Part shown: positions 17,914-26,347 of the stretch, one piece after another
How the letters are laid out: every line of letters begins with the position of its first letter
Position numbering within the stretch: position 1 is the first letter of the stretch
Program-made: the position numbers and the translations under genes
The notes under the pieces: model-generated
What the model was told of the DNA's origin: nothing
Databases searched by the model: none
The model's input: only the letters and a program-made list of their open reading frames with translations
NCBI GenBank assembly: GCA_947168525.1
Contig: CAMVMG010000002.1
Location: forward strand, 124,001-188,000
Source: an uncultured Bacteroidales bacterium
Lineage (GTDB): Bacteria; Bacteroidota; Bacteroidia; Bacteroidales; UBA932
Length of the DNA: 64,000 bases
Direction: 5' to 3'

Positions 17914-19815
17914 TTACTCTTGTCCCTCCTCTGCTTCTTTGGCCCGGATCCGGGTCTTCAACTCCTCAAGCTGGGCCTTGGCGGCGTCTATACGTTCCTG
18001 CATCTGTGCCTTGAGCTGCTCCGCACCCTTGGAAAGGCCGAAGAAGCCGATATTGTTCTCATAGGTCTGGATTTCCTGCTGAAGTTTGGTGTACTGCTCC
18101 TTGAGGCGGTCCGTCTCCGTGAGGGGACGGCGTTCACGCTCTCCGCCGCGGGAACTACTGCGCCCGGCGCCCTGCCGGTTGCCGCGGGCACCAAAGCCCG
18201 GGAACTTCTCCGCCATGGCCTCGCGGTAGGCGGCCGTGATGCTTTCCTTCTCCTTGAACGGGACAAAGCCGATTGCACTCCAGCGTTCGGAGAAGTCTTT
18301 CTGGGCATCGGCAGTAGCCTCTGAGTCGAAGGCCTTGATTTCCTCAATCAGGGCACGCTTGGCTTCCAGGTTGGCAGCGAAATCATTGCTTCCCCTGCTC
18401 CGGTTGTCACGTGCGGTAAAGAAGGCGTCACAGGCGGCACGGAAGCGCTTCCAGATCTGCTCCGACTTTTTGCGCGGCACGGCGCCAATTTCCTTCCACT
18501 GCTTCTGGAGCTCGATCAGGCGTTCTCCGGTGGCCTTCCAGTCTGTGCTGTCCTTGAGTGACTCCGCTTCATGGATAATGGCCATCTTCTTCTCCAGATT
18601 GGCATTCATGGTGTCTTTGAATTCCGCGAACGAAGCCCGTTTGCGCTCGAAGAACTTGTCGCAGGCGGCGCGGAAACGCTCATATACCTTTTGGTTCTCC
18701 TTGCGGGTAGCAAAGCCAATCTCCCGCCAGCGGGCCTGGATTTCCTCAATCTTGCGGCTGAGGGCGTTCCACTGGGTAGAGGAAGTGATTTCCATGCCGG
18801 CAATCTCTTCCACCTGTTCGCACAAGGCCACCTTGGCTTCCAGATTGGCCAGCTGCTTGGCTTTCTGGTCTTCAAAATGGGCCTGGTACCGCTTGTTTAT
18901 TACGGAAGTGGCGGCACGGAAACGCTCCCAGATGGCATCCCGGTATTCCTTGGCCACGGGACCCAAGTCTTTCCACTGCTCGTGCAGTTTCTGGAGCTCC
19001 TTGAAAGCCTCCACCACGTTTTCATCGGCCGCCAGGGCCTCTGCCTGCTCGCAGAAAACGGTTTTTGCCTCCAGGTTTTTCTTGAAGTCCAGATCCCGGA
19101 GCTCACGATTGATGTCTACCAGGTCGTAGAACTTGGTCACATAGAGCTGGTAGGTGTCGTTGATGTCGCGGAAATGCTGCTGCGGGACGGGGCCGGTTTC
19201 CCGCCACCGGTTCTGGATGTCCCGGAATTTGGGGAAAGCGTCTTTCATGTCGCCAGGCTGCTCCACCAGGGCTTTCAGTTCCTCGATGATAGCCTGCTTT
19301 CTGGCCATGTTGTCTTCCCGCTGGGCATCCTGCTCGCGGTTAAAGGCTGCGCGCTCTTTCTTATAGTTTATATAGAGGGCTTTGAAGCCGGCCTCAATGG
19401 CGGCGAAGGGGCTTACGGGACCGCTCTGCAGGGGAACGGTGGCCTCCACTGCGCTGTCTTCCGTAGGCTCCACCACGGTGGCGTCTTCTCCGGCGGCCGC
19501 TTTCTCGCGGGAGAGCAGCTTGTAGAAGGCGGACTTGATGGCCTCTGCCTCTTTGGACCGCTTCATGCGGTCTTCACTTTCCGTCAGTTTCTGAAACAGC
19601 TCGGACAGTTCTGCCAGGGACATTTCGTTGAAGTTAACCACGGCATCCGCAACCGGTTCCGCCACCTCTGCAGCAGCGTCCACGGCCTCCGGCACCGTCT
19701 CTTCAAGCTTCTGCTCCACGGTTTCTTCCACCACGGGAGCAGTTTCCTGCTGCTTCGGGGCTACATCTGCGGTTTCGGCATTAACCACAACCTCAGGCTT
19801 ATTTTCTTCACTCAT
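17914..19815 (-). CDS. DUF349 repeat protein
   Basis: A 633-residue cytoplasmic protein. The first ~110 residues are a low-complexity Glu/Val/Ala-rich segment. Then come five DUF349 repeats of about 75 residues, each centred on a W-[KR]-x-[ILT]-G core: NRWRETGPVP, HEQWKDLGPVA, QARWREIGFAT, QKQWKEIGAVP and SERWSAIGFVP. Each repeat is followed by a helix such as IWERFRAA or IWKRFRAACDAFF. The C-terminus is a coiled coil (EQLKAQMQERIDAAKAQLEEL). No enzyme motif is visible. The family's function is not settled. It heads the operon with yidC. Confidence 0.85.
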   Translation of the reverse strand: MSEENKPEVVVNAETADVAPKQQETAPVVEETVEQKLEETVPEAVDAAAEVAEPVADAVVNFNEMSLAELSELFQKLTESEDRMKRSKEAEAIKSAFYKLLSREKAAAGEDATVVEPTEDSAVEATVPLQSGPVSPFAAIEAGFKALYINYKKERAAFNREQDAQREDNMARKQAIIEELKALVEQPGDMKDAFPKFRDIQNRWRETGPVPQQHFRDINDTYQLYVTKFYDLVDINRELRDLDFKKNLEAKTVFCEQAEALAADENVVEAFKELQKLHEQWKDLGPVAKEYRDAIWERFRAATSVINKRYQAHFEDQKAKQLANLEAKVALCEQVEEIAGMEITSSTQWNALSRKIEEIQARWREIGFATRKENQKVYERFRAACDKFFERKRASFAEFKDTMNANLEKKMAIIHEAESLKDSTDWKATGERLIELQKQWKEIGAVPRKKSEQIWKRFRAACDAFFTARDNRSRGSNDFAANLEAKRALIEEIKAFDSEATADAQKDFSERWSAIGFVPFKEKESITAAYREAMAEKFPGFGARGNRQGAGRSSSRGGERERRPLTETDRLKEQYTKLQQEIQTYENNIGFFGLSKGAEQLKAQMQERIDAAKAQLEELKTRIRAKEAEEGQE

Positions 19816-19869
19816 GATATTAGATTCAATAGTTTAACATAAATCGTGTAACTTACAAAGGTAAGAAAA

Positions 19870-19901
19870 TTTCCTTAAATAAACATAAAACACTATTTTT
19901 G
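19870..19901 (+). promoter_or_regulatory. Promoter of trmD
   Basis: TTTC (19870-19873), 20 bases, TATTTTTG (19894-19901). Transcription would start near 19908, downstream of the first in-frame ATG at 19903, which argues for the ATG at 19921 as the trmD start. Confidence 0.55.
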
Positions 19902-19920
19902 CATGGAAAAAAACACCATC

Positions 19921-20604
19921 ATGCTGCGTATCGACATCCTTAGTGTAGTACCCGAGCTGCTGGAAAGCCCGCTCAGTCACTCCATTCCCGGCCGAGCCGT
20001 AAAAAAAGGCCTGGCAGAGATCCATGTACACAACCTCAGGAAATATGGCCTGGGACCGCGCCTGACCGTAGACGACTACTCCTACGGCGGAGATGCCGGC
20101 ATGGTGATGATGGTGGAGCCCGTGTTCCGCTACATAGAGGAGCTCACCGCAGAGCGCCACTACGACGAGATCATCTACATGGCCCCGGACGGCGAAATCC
20201 TCAACCAGGGCATCGCCAACGAGCTCTCGCTCAAAGAGAACATCATCATCCTCTGCGGCCACTACAAAGGCATCGACGAGCGCATCCGGGAACATCTGAT
20301 TACCCGGGAAATCTCCGTGGGTGACTTTGTGGTGAGCGGAGGGGAAATCCCTGCCGCCCTGCTCGCAGACAGCATCATCCGCCTGCTCCCCGGCGTGCTC
20401 ACGGACGAGACCTCCGCGCTCAGCGATTCCTTCCAGGACGGGCTGGTCTCCCCTCCCGTCTATACCCGTCCGGCCTCTTTCAACGGCTGGGACGTCCCCG
20501 AGGTCCTGCTCAGCGGCAATCCCAAACTCATCCGCCAATGGCAGGACCAGCAGGCCCTGCAGCGTACCAAAGAACGCCGACCGGGCCTGCTGGAACAGGA
20601 TTAA
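19921..20604 (+). CDS. trmD: tRNA (guanine-N1-)-methyltransferase
   Basis: The 227-residue product methylates G37 of tRNAs with SAM. SPOUT-fold markers are present: [15 protein letters not shown] near the N-terminus, then [13 protein letters not shown] and [13 protein letters not shown] forming the trefoil-knot SAM site, and [16 protein letters not shown]. The C-terminus [10 protein letters not shown] is typical. I choose ATG 19921 ([14 protein letters not shown]) because it matches the family N-terminus and because the promoter's predicted transcript starts after the earlier ATG at 19903. Convergent with the next lipoprotein gene, with only 15 bases between stops. Confidence 0.95.
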   Translation: MLRIDILSVVPELLESPLSHSIPGRAVKKGLAEIHVHNLRKYGLGPRLTVDDYSYGGDAGMVMMVEPVFRYIEELTAERHYDEIIYMAPDGEILNQGIANELSLKENIIILCGHYKGIDERIREHLITREISVGDFVVSGGEIPAALLADSIIRLLPGVLTDETSALSDSFQDGLVSPPVYTRPASFNGWDVPEVLLSGNPKLIRQWQDQQALQRTKERRPGLLEQD

Positions 20605-20619
20605 GCGGTATATCTTCCC

Positions 20620-21000
20620 TTACTTGTTCATCTTCTGCTTCCACTGGTTGTCCACTTTCACGTAGGACATGTGTTCGTCTTCCTCTTCCCCGTTCTTGTA
20701 CACCACATGCACGGTGACGGTGGCTGTATCTTCTCTTACGCGGGAATCCGTGATCTTGAAGCTCTTGATCCCGCCTTTCTCCTGGAGTTGCTCATCCACT
20801 TTTTCCTCGGCCAGGCCGGCCAGCATCTTCTGGTCTGAAGAGGAGAGGTCGAAGGTTGAGGCATAGGTGTCATAGTCGCCCTTCTGGAGGGCGTTGATGG
20901 CTTTCTTGGCCACGCCTTCAGGCGTATTGGGGGTCGTGCAAGCCCCGGCGGCGAAAAGTGCGGCGGCCACAGCGGCAGCCAGAATCATAAAACGTTTCAT
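20620..21000 (-). CDS. Small lipoprotein, DUF4878-like
   Basis: A 126-residue protein with a lipoprotein signal (MKRFMILAAAVAAALFAAGAC, modified cysteine at about 21). The mature part TPEGVAKKAINALQKGDYDTYASTF and the later paired strands TATVTVHVVYKNGEEEDEHMSYVKVDNQWKQ fit the cystatin/NTF2-like DUF4878 family. ATG 21000 is chosen since earlier ATGs lie in the upstream gene. It follows that gene by 4 bases. Envelope protein of unknown role. Confidence 0.75.
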   Translation of the reverse strand: MKRFMILAAAVAAALFAAGACTTPNTPEGVAKKAINALQKGDYDTYASTFDLSSSDQKMLAGLAEEKVDEQLQEKGGIKSFKITDSRVREDTATVTVHVVYKNGEEEDEHMSYVKVDNQWKQKMNK

Positions 21001-21004
21001 AATG

Positions 21005-21619
21005 CTAATATTGAAAATAAACTTGATTGGCTGAATAGGCATACAGATGCTCCGGAAGCAGGCAGTCTGCATGGATGCGGAACACATCCAGACGGCGCCG
21101 CCGACCCTCTGAAAGGTCTATTCCCGCGCGCCGATACAGCCGCCACACCAGCTCCGTGCAATACAGGCTGGAAGAATCCGAGAGAGAGTAAGAGCCGTCG
21201 AAGCGCACGCTGTCCGCGGCATAGCGGAGCGCCGACGCCGCCAGGGCCGATATCCGGAGGGAATCCTGCAGCCCGGTATGCACCAGGCAGCCGCGGAGCG
21301 CCCGGCCGGGCGCGAAAAAAGCGGTGACAGGCTCTGCCTTTACACGGTCGAAATCCCCGGGGAAATCCGGCTCTGCCGGGACGGCATGCACAACCTTCCA
21401 CAGTCCGCCGTCCCGGACCAGCACACCCACATGCGAGTACAGCGGGTCCTCCTGGGCCGAAGTGACGGCGCGGCTGAACATTCCCTGCCCGCAGCGGAAA
21501 GCCAGGTCCCCTTCCTGCATGAGCGCATAAGGAAGCTCTGCGGAAAGGGCAGCTACGGAAGGCCGGCATCCCGCCAGGAGCAGGATGGACAGACTGGCTA
21601 TGAGAGAACAGCGGAACAT
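21005..21619 (-). CDS. YiiX/YebB-like NlpC/P60-type cysteine hydrolase, lipoprotein
   Basis: A 204-residue lipoprotein (MFRCSLIASLSILLLAGC). It fits the circularly permuted NlpC/P60 (YiiX) fold: MQEGDLAFR leads to DPLYSHVGVLV with the catalytic histidine, then VVHAVP, and the nucleophile cysteine in SSLYCTELVWRLY near residue 157. Such enzymes cleave peptide or acyl bonds in the envelope; the substrate is unknown. It is preceded by an unusual leader with a promoter and a hairpin terminator (21668-21800) and followed by the DUF4878-like gene. Confidence 0.78.
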   Translation of the reverse strand: MFRCSLIASLSILLLAGCRPSVAALSAELPYALMQEGDLAFRCGQGMFSRAVTSAQEDPLYSHVGVLVRDGGLWKVVHAVPAEPDFPGDFDRVKAEPVTAFFAPGRALRGCLVHTGLQDSLRISALAASALRYAADSVRFDGSYSLSDSSSLYCTELVWRLYRRAGIDLSEGRRRRLDVFRIHADCLLPEHLYAYSANQVYFQY

Positions 21620-21667
21620 ATTCTTTTAGCGAAGTTAAGTGATTCTGTGCAAAAAAACAAAAATCAT

Positions 21668-21695
21668 AAAAACCTCGCTTCACAGCGAGGTTTTT
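21668..21695 (-). terminator. Symmetric intrinsic terminator
   Basis: AAAAACCTCGCT (21668-21679) pairs perfectly with AGCGAGGTTTTT (21684-21695) around a four-base loop. With A-runs and T-runs on both sides it can work on either strand. It lies between the TonB receptor and the YiiX-like gene, downstream of a good minus-strand promoter. Confidence 0.85.
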
Positions 21696-21763
21696 ACTTG
21701 GTTAGTTAGTAGTGTATTCTTACCTTAAAGAAGGTTAATTGTTGGTTAGAAGATGCGTTTTTG
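21668..21763 (-). ncRNA. Candidate small RNA or attenuated leader
   Basis: A consensus promoter at 21800-21770 would start a transcript near 21763 that reaches a perfect terminator hairpin after about 96 bases. The transcript contains a short internal hairpin (CCTT-CTTT-AAGG) and repeated CTAACCAA/CTAACTAACC tracts, and no open frame of note. It could be an independent small RNA, or a leader whose terminator is read through into the YiiX-like gene. Confidence 0.4.
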
Positions 21764-21769
21764 TTGATG

Positions 21770-21800
21770 CAAAGATAGACAAAGTTTTTCGACTTGCAAA
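21770..21800 (-). promoter_or_regulatory. Bacteroidota promoter upstream of the candidate small RNA
   Basis: On the minus strand TTTG (21800-21797), 19 bases, TATCTTTG (21777-21770): full consensus match. Confidence 0.7.
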
Positions 21801-21835
21801 TTTTTTTAAAACTTTTTTATATTTATTAAAATTAT

Positions 21836-24067
21836 TTAAAAAATAAGCGACATCTTGACGCAGAAATTACGGGGCGCCTGCGGATACACACCAACACCTG
21901 TCGTAATGGTACCGGAAGCCTCGTTATACGCTTCCCAGCGCCAGCCTGAGGCATAATAAAGGTGGTTGAAGATATTGTTCACATATACACTTATGCCCAG
22001 CACCCTGCCGTCCCAGTCAAAACTGTGGCTCAGGGTGAGATGGGCCACGAAATAGGCCGGGATGGCCATCTGCTCCCGCATCGTGTTGTCAATGAACTGC
22101 TTCCCCACATACTTCCCGTCCAGCGTGAGCGTGGTGGTCTTCAGGGAGTTGGAGGCAATCCCCTTCCAGGGGCTCAGGCTCAGCCGGGCCATCCCGATCA
22201 CAGAGGGCGACATCAGCATGGTGGTCTCGCCATAAGAGACAGGATGCGTGCGGCCGGAGTAGTCGTCTATCGTAACATAAGCGGTATAATCGGCAATCCG
22301 GTTCATGGACAGCGTGGCGTTGCCGTCCAGCTTCAGCCAGCGGACCGGCTCCCAGGCCGCCGCCAGTTCAACGCCCCGGCGCCAGGAGCGGGGCATATTC
22401 TCCTTAATGGCATAACCCGACGAGGACAGCCGTCCGGTTTCCAGCAGCATGTCCCAGTATTCCATCAGGTAGAGATTGGCCGATGCCGTAAACCCAGGGC
22501 TTTCGTACTGCCAGCCCATCTCCACGTCCAGCATCTTCTCCGGCCGGATGGGATTGTCCTCGCCCTTGATGTTTTCCTTAATGTCTCCCCTGCCCGGCTC
22601 ACGGTGCCCGAAGGCGGCGGAGACATACAGTTTATTCGGGCCGAAATGGGCGGTCAGGCCTGCGCGTGGGTTGAAGAAATTCCACGTCCGGCGGTAATCC
22701 ATCACATCTCCGGGGACAGCCCCGTACTCCAGCCAATCGTCGTCCGGTCCACTCAGGGAGTAGCGGATCCCCCGGTACTGCAGGTCCAGATAGGCCGTCA
22801 GAAAGGAGAGCGGCTGATACTCGGCCCGCAGGAAGGCACTTCCGTCCAGCTTCACGGCGTTGTTCCGGTACCAGTCGGCCCGGGAATAATCAAAGTCCTC
22901 GCCCAGCACCTTGGTCCAGAGCACCTCGCCCCAGTGACCGCCGCGGTAATGCGACAGGTTCACGCCGCCGGTCACGTCCACCAGGGAGGAACGGTAGCGG
23001 AGGCTGGAATTGAATACCCAGAGGTCGTTGTCCATCTTCTTCTGGTAGACCATGTCGCTCCGGGACACCTGGGAGACCCCGCCCAGGCCGTAATTCACCA
23101 GCTTGCGGTTCACCTTGTAGTACTCGTCGTAGCCGTCGCCCCGCGTATAATTGACGGTATTGGACCAGGTGAGGCGCTCCCCGAACGCATGCGTGTAATT
23201 CAGCTGCAGGTGATGCTGGGCATAGTTGTCGGTCTGGTTGTCGTAATAATAGACGTTCCCCAGCTCGTCGTAATACTCGCCCGCGCCGTTGTAACGCCGG
23301 TCCTTGCTATACTGTTCCAGGTCGATACCATCCCAGGTGATACCGCTCCGCTGCCGGCCCATCAGGTAGGTCAGGCGCAGGGAATTGTTCCCCCGGAGCC
23401 AGCCAAGGGCCACGAAGGCGCTGCGAGACTGGACGAAGGCGTTGCGGATATAGCCGTCCGTGGTGCCCGAAGAATAGGCGGCTGAGCCATAGAAGCCCTT
23501 ATCCGTAAGCCCCGTAGAGCCGCTCAGGGTGGTGATGAAGGTGTTGTAGGAGCCACCGCTGAAGTCGGCCCGGACCTGCGGCTGCACCCCCACGAAGGCG
23601 GTGTTCATGTTCAGGCTGGCGCCGAACGCACCGGCCCCGTTGGCGCTGGTGCCCAGGCCTCGCTGCACCTGCACGTTGGAGATCAGGCTGGAAAGGGCGG
23701 GGATATTGACCCAGAACACTTCCTGACTCTCTGCATCGTTGAGGGTAATGCCGTTCAGGGTCACGTTGATTTGCGAGCCCTTGGACCCGCGGATGGTCAT
23801 GGCGGAATTGCCCAGGCCGGTGCCGCCCTCGTTGTAGGTGACCACCGATGGCAACAGGTTCAGGGTCATGGGAAGCGAATTCATGGCAGAGGAGGCACCT
23901 AATTCGTCCTTTCCTACACTGTTGAATGTTACAGGGGTTTGTTTCCCGGCGCGGGAGACGGAGACCACGACAGAGTCCAGCCGTTCGTGGATGGGTTCGG
24001 TGTTCTGCGCAGCTGCGCAAACACCCAGCACGCTCAGTGCTGCGATCAATAATGCTTTTTTCTTCAT
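21836..24067 (-). CDS. TonB-dependent receptor under TPP riboswitch control, probable thiamine importer
   Basis: A 743-residue outer-membrane receptor with signal peptide MKKKALLIAALSVLGVCAAAQ. The plug domain follows at about 30-150, with SAMTIRGSKGSQINVTLNGITLND and the plug-end motif VQVQRGLGTSANGAGAFGASLN. The remainder is a 22-strand barrel ending NFCVKMSLIF. It lacks the CarboxypepD_reg-like N-domain of SusC proteins. A TPP riboswitch overlaps its start codon, which strongly suggests that the ligand is thiamine or a precursor. No inner-membrane thiamine transporter is nearby. Confidence 0.9.
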   Translation of the reverse strand: MKKKALLIAALSVLGVCAAAQNTEPIHERLDSVVVSVSRAGKQTPVTFNSVGKDELGASSAMNSLPMTLNLLPSVVTYNEGGTGLGNSAMTIRGSKGSQINVTLNGITLNDAESQEVFWVNIPALSSLISNVQVQRGLGTSANGAGAFGASLNMNTAFVGVQPQVRADFSGGSYNTFITTLSGSTGLTDKGFYGSAAYSSGTTDGYIRNAFVQSRSAFVALGWLRGNNSLRLTYLMGRQRSGITWDGIDLEQYSKDRRYNGAGEYYDELGNVYYYDNQTDNYAQHHLQLNYTHAFGERLTWSNTVNYTRGDGYDEYYKVNRKLVNYGLGGVSQVSRSDMVYQKKMDNDLWVFNSSLRYRSSLVDVTGGVNLSHYRGGHWGEVLWTKVLGEDFDYSRADWYRNNAVKLDGSAFLRAEYQPLSFLTAYLDLQYRGIRYSLSGPDDDWLEYGAVPGDVMDYRRTWNFFNPRAGLTAHFGPNKLYVSAAFGHREPGRGDIKENIKGEDNPIRPEKMLDVEMGWQYESPGFTASANLYLMEYWDMLLETGRLSSSGYAIKENMPRSWRRGVELAAAWEPVRWLKLDGNATLSMNRIADYTAYVTIDDYSGRTHPVSYGETTMLMSPSVIGMARLSLSPWKGIASNSLKTTTLTLDGKYVGKQFIDNTMREQMAIPAYFVAHLTLSHSFDWDGRVLGISVYVNNIFNHLYYASGWRWEAYNEASGTITTGVGVYPQAPRNFCVKMSLIF

Positions 24068-24147
24068 AATCCCTCCGGCGGTATGAGCCGCATCAGGTTC
24101 GACGGGTATGCTCTCAACCGGGCTAAGCGCCCGATACCCCGTATAAA
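24063..24147 (-). promoter_or_regulatory. TPP (THI-box) riboswitch
   Basis: The minus strand carries the THI-box signatures in order: GGGGTATCGGGC, the hairpin GGGCGCTTAGCCC, GGTTGAGAGCATACCC, GAACCTGATGCGG and CATACCGCCGGAGGGA, directly followed by the ATG of the receptor gene. The 5' strand TTTATA (24147-24142) can pair with TATGAA (24068-24063), which contains the AUG. Ligand-stabilised P1 would therefore hide the start codon: translational repression by TPP. Confidence 0.92.
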
Positions 24148-24159
24148 TTTAACATATAT

Positions 24160-24921
24160 TTATTTTTTGACCAGCTCTATCTGATAGAGCCTGGGCCAGT
24201 TCTTTCCCGTAATGTAAATCTTTCCTTCCCCGTCCACGGCTATGCCGTTGAGTACGTCCGTATCCGGTGTCCGCAGGCTGGCAGGCAGCAGGCCTGCGCA
24301 GTTTACCGTGGCTTCCACTTTTCCGGAAGCGGGATCGATGATCACGATGAGGTCTGTCAGATACACGTTGGCCCACACCTTGCCATCAATCCATTCCAGC
24401 TCGTTCAGGTTCCTGAGGGGACGGCCGTTTAGAGTTACCTGCTGCCGGCGGAGCAGTTTGAGGTCTGCGTCCATGAAATAAAGGTTGGCCGACCCGTCGC
24501 TGGCGATGAGCTGCTTCCCGTCGGTGGTGAGCCCCCAGCCCTCGCGGGGATAACTGACGGTGGACTTGTACTTCAGGGTGGCAGCGTCGTAGCGGAACAC
24601 CACTTTGTTGGTCCAGGTAAGGATGTACAGGTCCTGCCCCAGGATGGCGGAGCCCTCCCCAAAGTACTTTCGGTCGAAACGCTGGTTGGTGAGGGGTTTC
24701 CCGCTTTTCAGGTCTACGGTGCGCAGGCTGCTGGAGCCATACTGTCCGGTGGTCTCGTACAGCACCCCGTCATGGAAGAACAGCCCCTGGGTATAGGCGC
24801 CCGTGTCGTGGGGATACTCCTCCTGGACTCTGATGCCATAGCCGATAACCTGTGCACCCGAGCAGGTGCAAAGGGACAGGCCAAGGACAGCAGAGAGCAG
24901 TATATGTAACAAACGGTTCAT
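24160..24921 (-). CDS. Glutaminyl-peptide cyclotransferase (beta-propeller type), exported
   Basis: A 253-residue protein with an N-terminal export signal (MNRLLHILLSAVLGLSLCTC). Possible lipidation is at Cys18 or Cys20. The mature domain matches the plant/bacterial glutamine cyclotransferase family: YPHDTGAYTQGLFFHDGVLYETTGQYGSSSLR, then FGEGSAILGQDLYILTWTNK, GWGLTTDGKQLIASDGSANLYF and LNELEWIDGKVWANVY, five repeated WD-like blades. It converts N-terminal glutamine to pyroglutamate. Upstream open frame opposite pgi is not coding. It lies between the TPP-controlled receptor and the divergent pgi. Confidence 0.88.
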   Translation of the reverse strand: MNRLLHILLSAVLGLSLCTCSGAQVIGYGIRVQEEYPHDTGAYTQGLFFHDGVLYETTGQYGSSSLRTVDLKSGKPLTNQRFDRKYFGEGSAILGQDLYILTWTNKVVFRYDAATLKYKSTVSYPREGWGLTTDGKQLIASDGSANLYFMDADLKLLRRQQVTLNGRPLRNLNELEWIDGKVWANVYLTDLIVIIDPASGKVEATVNCAGLLPASLRTPDTDVLNGIAVDGEGKIYITGKNWPRLYQIELVKK

Positions 24922-24963
24922 GTTTTCAGCAAGCAAAGATAACAAATATCCCGGAATAATTCT

Positions 24964-24971
24964 TATATTTG
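24964..24971 (+). promoter_or_regulatory. Probable -7 element of the pgi operon
   Basis: TATATTTG matches TAnnTTTG, 37 bases before the pgi ATG. No clear -33 box at the usual spacing. Confidence 0.45.
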
Positions 24972-25008
24972 TAAGTTTTAAAAAGCATTCAAAACAAACC
25001 CAAAGAAT

Positions 25009-26346
25009 ATGATTAAAGTAGATGTCAAAGGCTGCAGCACGTTCGTGGATGCTCAGCAGTATGGTTCGTATGTACAGAAAGCCCTGGAAGCTTTCGATGT
25101 CCTGGAAAGTGAAAAAGGCGCCGGTAACGATTTCCTCGGGTGGAAACACCTGCCCTCCGAGGCCTCCGAGGCCATCCTTTCCGACATTGAAGCCATCCGC
25201 AAAGACTGGGCCGGCAAAGGCGTGGACCTGGTAATCGCCATCGGCATCGGCGGCAGCTACCTGGGCGCCAAATGCGTAATCGAAGCCCTGAGCCACAACT
25301 TCGCCCGTGACATGAAGAAGAAAGAAGCAGCCCAAGTCATCTTCGCCGGCAACAACCTGTCGGAAGAATACCTGGCAGAACTGATGGACCTGGCTGCAGA
25401 GCGCAACGTAGCCTGTATCGTCATCTCCAAGAGCGGTACCACCACGGAGCCCGCAGTAGCATTCCGCATCGTCAAGCAGTTCATTGAAGAGCGCTACGGC
25501 AAGGCCGAGGCCGCTTCCCGCATCGTGGCTATCACGGATGCAAAGAAAGGCGCGCTCAAGACCCTCTCGACGCAGGAAGGCTACAAGAGTTTCGTCGTCC
25601 CCGACAACGTGGGCGGCCGTTTCAGCGTGCTCACCCCTGTGGGCCTTCTCCCTATCGCCGTTGCCGGATTCGACATCCGCGCCCTGCTGGAAGGCGCCCT
25701 GGAGGCAGAGAAAAAACTGGCCGTGAAATCGGCCGACAACCCCGCCGTGGAATATGCCGCCATGCGCAACCTCCTGTACAAAGCGTACGGCAAAAAGGTA
25801 GAGATTCTGGTGAACTACAATCCCAAGCTCACCTACGTGGCGGAATGGTGGAAGCAGCTCTACGGAGAATCCGAGGGTAAGGACGGCATTGGCATCTTCC
25901 CCGCCAGCGTGAACAACACGGCCGACCTCCACTCCATGGGCCAGTTCATCCAGGAAGGCGACCGCATCATGTTCGAGACCGTCCTCCATGTGGAGAAAGC
26001 CCAGCGTAGCGTAGTCATCGGCTCCGACGAGCAAAACCTGGACCAGCTGAACTACCTCTCCGGCAAGCATGTGGAGCACTGCAACCACATGGCAGAACTG
26101 GGCACCAAGCTCGCCCACATCGACGGCGGCGTGCCCCAGATGGAGGTATCCTTCGAGAAAGTGGACGAGAGGAACCTGGGCAACCTGCTGTACTTCTTCG
26201 AGTTCGCCTGCGGCATCAGCGCCTACACCCTGGGCGTGAATCCCTTTAACCAGCCCGGCGTAGAAGCCTACAAGAAGAACATGTTCGCCCTGCTGGAGAA
26301 ACCCGGCTACGAAGAGGCCACCCGCGCCATCAAGAACCGCCTGTAA
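25009..26346 (+). CDS. pgi: Glucose-6-phosphate isomerase
   Basis: The 445-residue product interconverts glucose-6-phosphate and fructose-6-phosphate. Sugar-phosphate-binding motifs are present: IGIGGSYLGAKCVIEAL, VISKSGTTTEPAVAFRIVKQF and DNVGGRFSVLTPVGLLP. The PGI signature GVNPFNQPGVEAYK near the C-terminus includes the catalytic region. The length is that of the short bacterial form. The next gene begins one base after the stop, so three exported proteins of unknown role are co-transcribed with it. Cytoplasmic. Confidence 0.97.
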   Translation: MIKVDVKGCSTFVDAQQYGSYVQKALEAFDVLESEKGAGNDFLGWKHLPSEASEAILSDIEAIRKDWAGKGVDLVIAIGIGGSYLGAKCVIEALSHNFARDMKKKEAAQVIFAGNNLSEEYLAELMDLAAERNVACIVISKSGTTTEPAVAFRIVKQFIEERYGKAEAASRIVAITDAKKGALKTLSTQEGYKSFVVPDNVGGRFSVLTPVGLLPIAVAGFDIRALLEGALEAEKKLAVKSADNPAVEYAAMRNLLYKAYGKKVEILVNYNPKLTYVAEWWKQLYGESEGKDGIGIFPASVNNTADLHSMGQFIQEGDRIMFETVLHVEKAQRSVVIGSDEQNLDQLNYLSGKHVEHCNHMAELGTKLAHIDGGVPQMEVSFEKVDERNLGNLLYFFEFACGISAYTLGVNPFNQPGVEAYKKNMFALLEKPGYEEATRAIKNRL

Positions 26347-26347
26347 A

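Noticed and set aside
19903..19920. First ATG of trmD as the start
   Set aside because: The -7 box ends two bases before it, so the transcript should begin downstream; ATG 19921 matches the family start.
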